From NCBI GenBank assembly GCA_003135995.1, contig PNBM01000130.1, positions 8,864-23,145 on the forward strand: DNA of 14,282 nucleotides, read 5' to 3'. Positions within the stretch are counted from its first letter, which is position 1. Each line of letters begins with the position of its first letter. Under the pieces are notes generated by a model. That model was not told the DNA's origin and made no database searches. It was given only the letters and a program-made list of their open reading frames with translations. Shown piece by piece: positions 13,676 to 14,282 of the stretch. Position numbers and translations under genes: made by a program. This DNA comes from Ignavibacteriota bacterium. GTDB taxonomy: Bacteria; Bacteroidota; Ignavibacteria; Tepidaquicellales; Tepidaquicellaceae.

Positions 13676-14282
13676 GTGTCAAGGTTCAAGGAATTATTAT
13701 TTTTATTGATATCAGATTTGATTTTTATATCTGTTGCCTACTCTGTATATTATTATTTCAGGATTGAAACCGGTTTAATAAAATATACAAACCCGGTTTC
13801 CTACCTTATTCCAATGCTTGTCATTAATATTTACTGGTTAATAGTATTTTCTTTTTTTGGATTATATCAGCATTGGTTTGTAAGGTCGAGATTCGATGAA
13901 TTTTCCTCCGTTTTCAAAACTGTCCTGGTAGGGTGTTTATTTTTATTTTTTGCTATATTTATCGATGATTATATGAAAGATGCGGCTATTATATCAAGAT
14001 TTTTGATTTTAATTTACGCAACCATCATGATTTTCTTCATATCGCTCGGGAGAATATTAATTCGCGGATTCCAGATTAATTTACTTGAAAGAGGATTAGG
14101 TCTTTCAAACACGATTATAGTTGGTAATGGTGAGAAAGCTCATGAATTGTATGACATGTTAATAAAATATCCCCGCCTGGGATATAAATTCAAAGGATTC
14201 ATAAGATTGGATTCCGAGGTAGAATCGGAAAATGACGTCGGTGTAATAAAAGAATTAAAAGATGTGATTCGAAGAGAGAAGA
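13676..14282 (+). CDS. Polyprenyl glycosylphosphotransferase, N-terminal part (runs off the window)
   Basis: This is the N-terminal 202 residues of an integral membrane initiating transferase of the WbaP/WcaJ/ExoY group, which loads a sugar 1-phosphate onto undecaprenyl phosphate to start repeat-unit synthesis. The frame opens with GTG at 13676, reading SRFKELLFLLISDLIF. Four hydrophobic segments are visible, near residues 5-25, 42-62, 80-98 and 105-125, followed by the Rossmann-like CoA-binding-3 domain that opens with NTIIVGNGEKAHELYDML, and KYPRLGYKFKGFI further on. The conserved catalytic domain lies beyond the right edge. No stop codon is found before position 14282. It follows the transaldolase by 27 bases, consistent with continued co-transcription. 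Its presence supports a lipid-linked, flippase-dependent assembly route. Confidence 0.85.
   Translation, partial: MSRFKELLFLLISDLIFISVAYSVYYYFRIETGLIKYTNPVSYLIPMLVINIYWLIVFSFFGLYQHWFVRSRFDEFSSVFKTVLVGCLFLFFAIFIDDYMKDAAIISRFLILIYATIMIFFISLGRILIRGFQINLLERGLGLSNTIIVGNGEKAHELYDMLIKYPRLGYKFKGFIRLDSEVESENDVGVIKELKDVIRREK

Noticed and set aside
1..14282. tRNA, rRNA, CRISPR array, insertion sequence or prophage remnant
   Set aside because: No transposase or integrase motif, no regularly spaced repeats and no RNA gene signature were seen; nearly all bases are in glycan genes.

Overview
This is an AT-rich window (about 30% G+C by eye) in which every gene I can support lies on the + strand, packed with short gaps or small overlaps. 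It is a surface-polysaccharide (O-antigen, capsule or exopolysaccharide) locus with three parts: a flippase and glycosyltransferases, a nucleotide-sugar cassette resembling the GDP-D-glycero-alpha-D-manno-heptose pathway, and the start of an initiating sugar-phosphate transferase. Weak or absent Shine-Dalgarno sequences, low G+C, a TATCTTTG (TAnnTTTG-type) promoter-like element and the general look of the proteins suggest the Bacteroidota/Chlorobiota/Ignavibacteriota group. That placement is an inference with modest confidence. No RNA gene, transposon, CRISPR array or attachment site was seen.

Layout. Positions 2-298 hold the 3' end of an upstream gene. Positions 286-1752 encode a Wzx-type flippase. 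Five glycosyltransferases follow, at 1778-2947 (GT4), 3039-3980 (GT2), 3997-5046 (GT4), 5069-6232 (GT4) and 6420-7259 (GT2). The 187-base gap at 6233-6419 is the largest in the window and holds inverted repeats and a possible promoter. A tight eight-gene run at 7282-13648 follows: NAD-dependent epimerase, HddA-like GHMP kinase, SDR oxidoreductase, Gfo/Idh oxidoreductase, HddC-like nucleotidyltransferase, GmhA-like SIS isomerase, GmhB-like HAD phosphatase and a small transaldolase. A polyprenyl glycosylphosphotransferase begins with GTG at 13676 and runs off the window.

How it fits together. The inferred route is: transaldolase makes or balances sedoheptulose 7-phosphate; the SIS protein isomerises it; the GHMP kinase phosphorylates C1; the HAD phosphatase removes the C7 phosphate; the nucleotidyltransferase adds the nucleotide. 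The epimerase, SDR and Gfo/Idh enzymes could then modify the sugar. The glycosyltransferases would build the repeat unit on a lipid carrier loaded by the terminal phosphotransferase, and the flippase would export it.

Most worth a second look: (1) the cassette includes its own transaldolase and three interleaved oxidoreductases, so its final sugar is unclear; (2) the GmhA-like protein departs from E. coli GmhA at both catalytic positions; (3) the flippase and one GT4 clearly extend upstream of any ATG/GTG/TTG codon, so they either use AUC/AUU-type starts or have lost their start codons; (4) the SDR has Ala where the catalytic Ser is expected.
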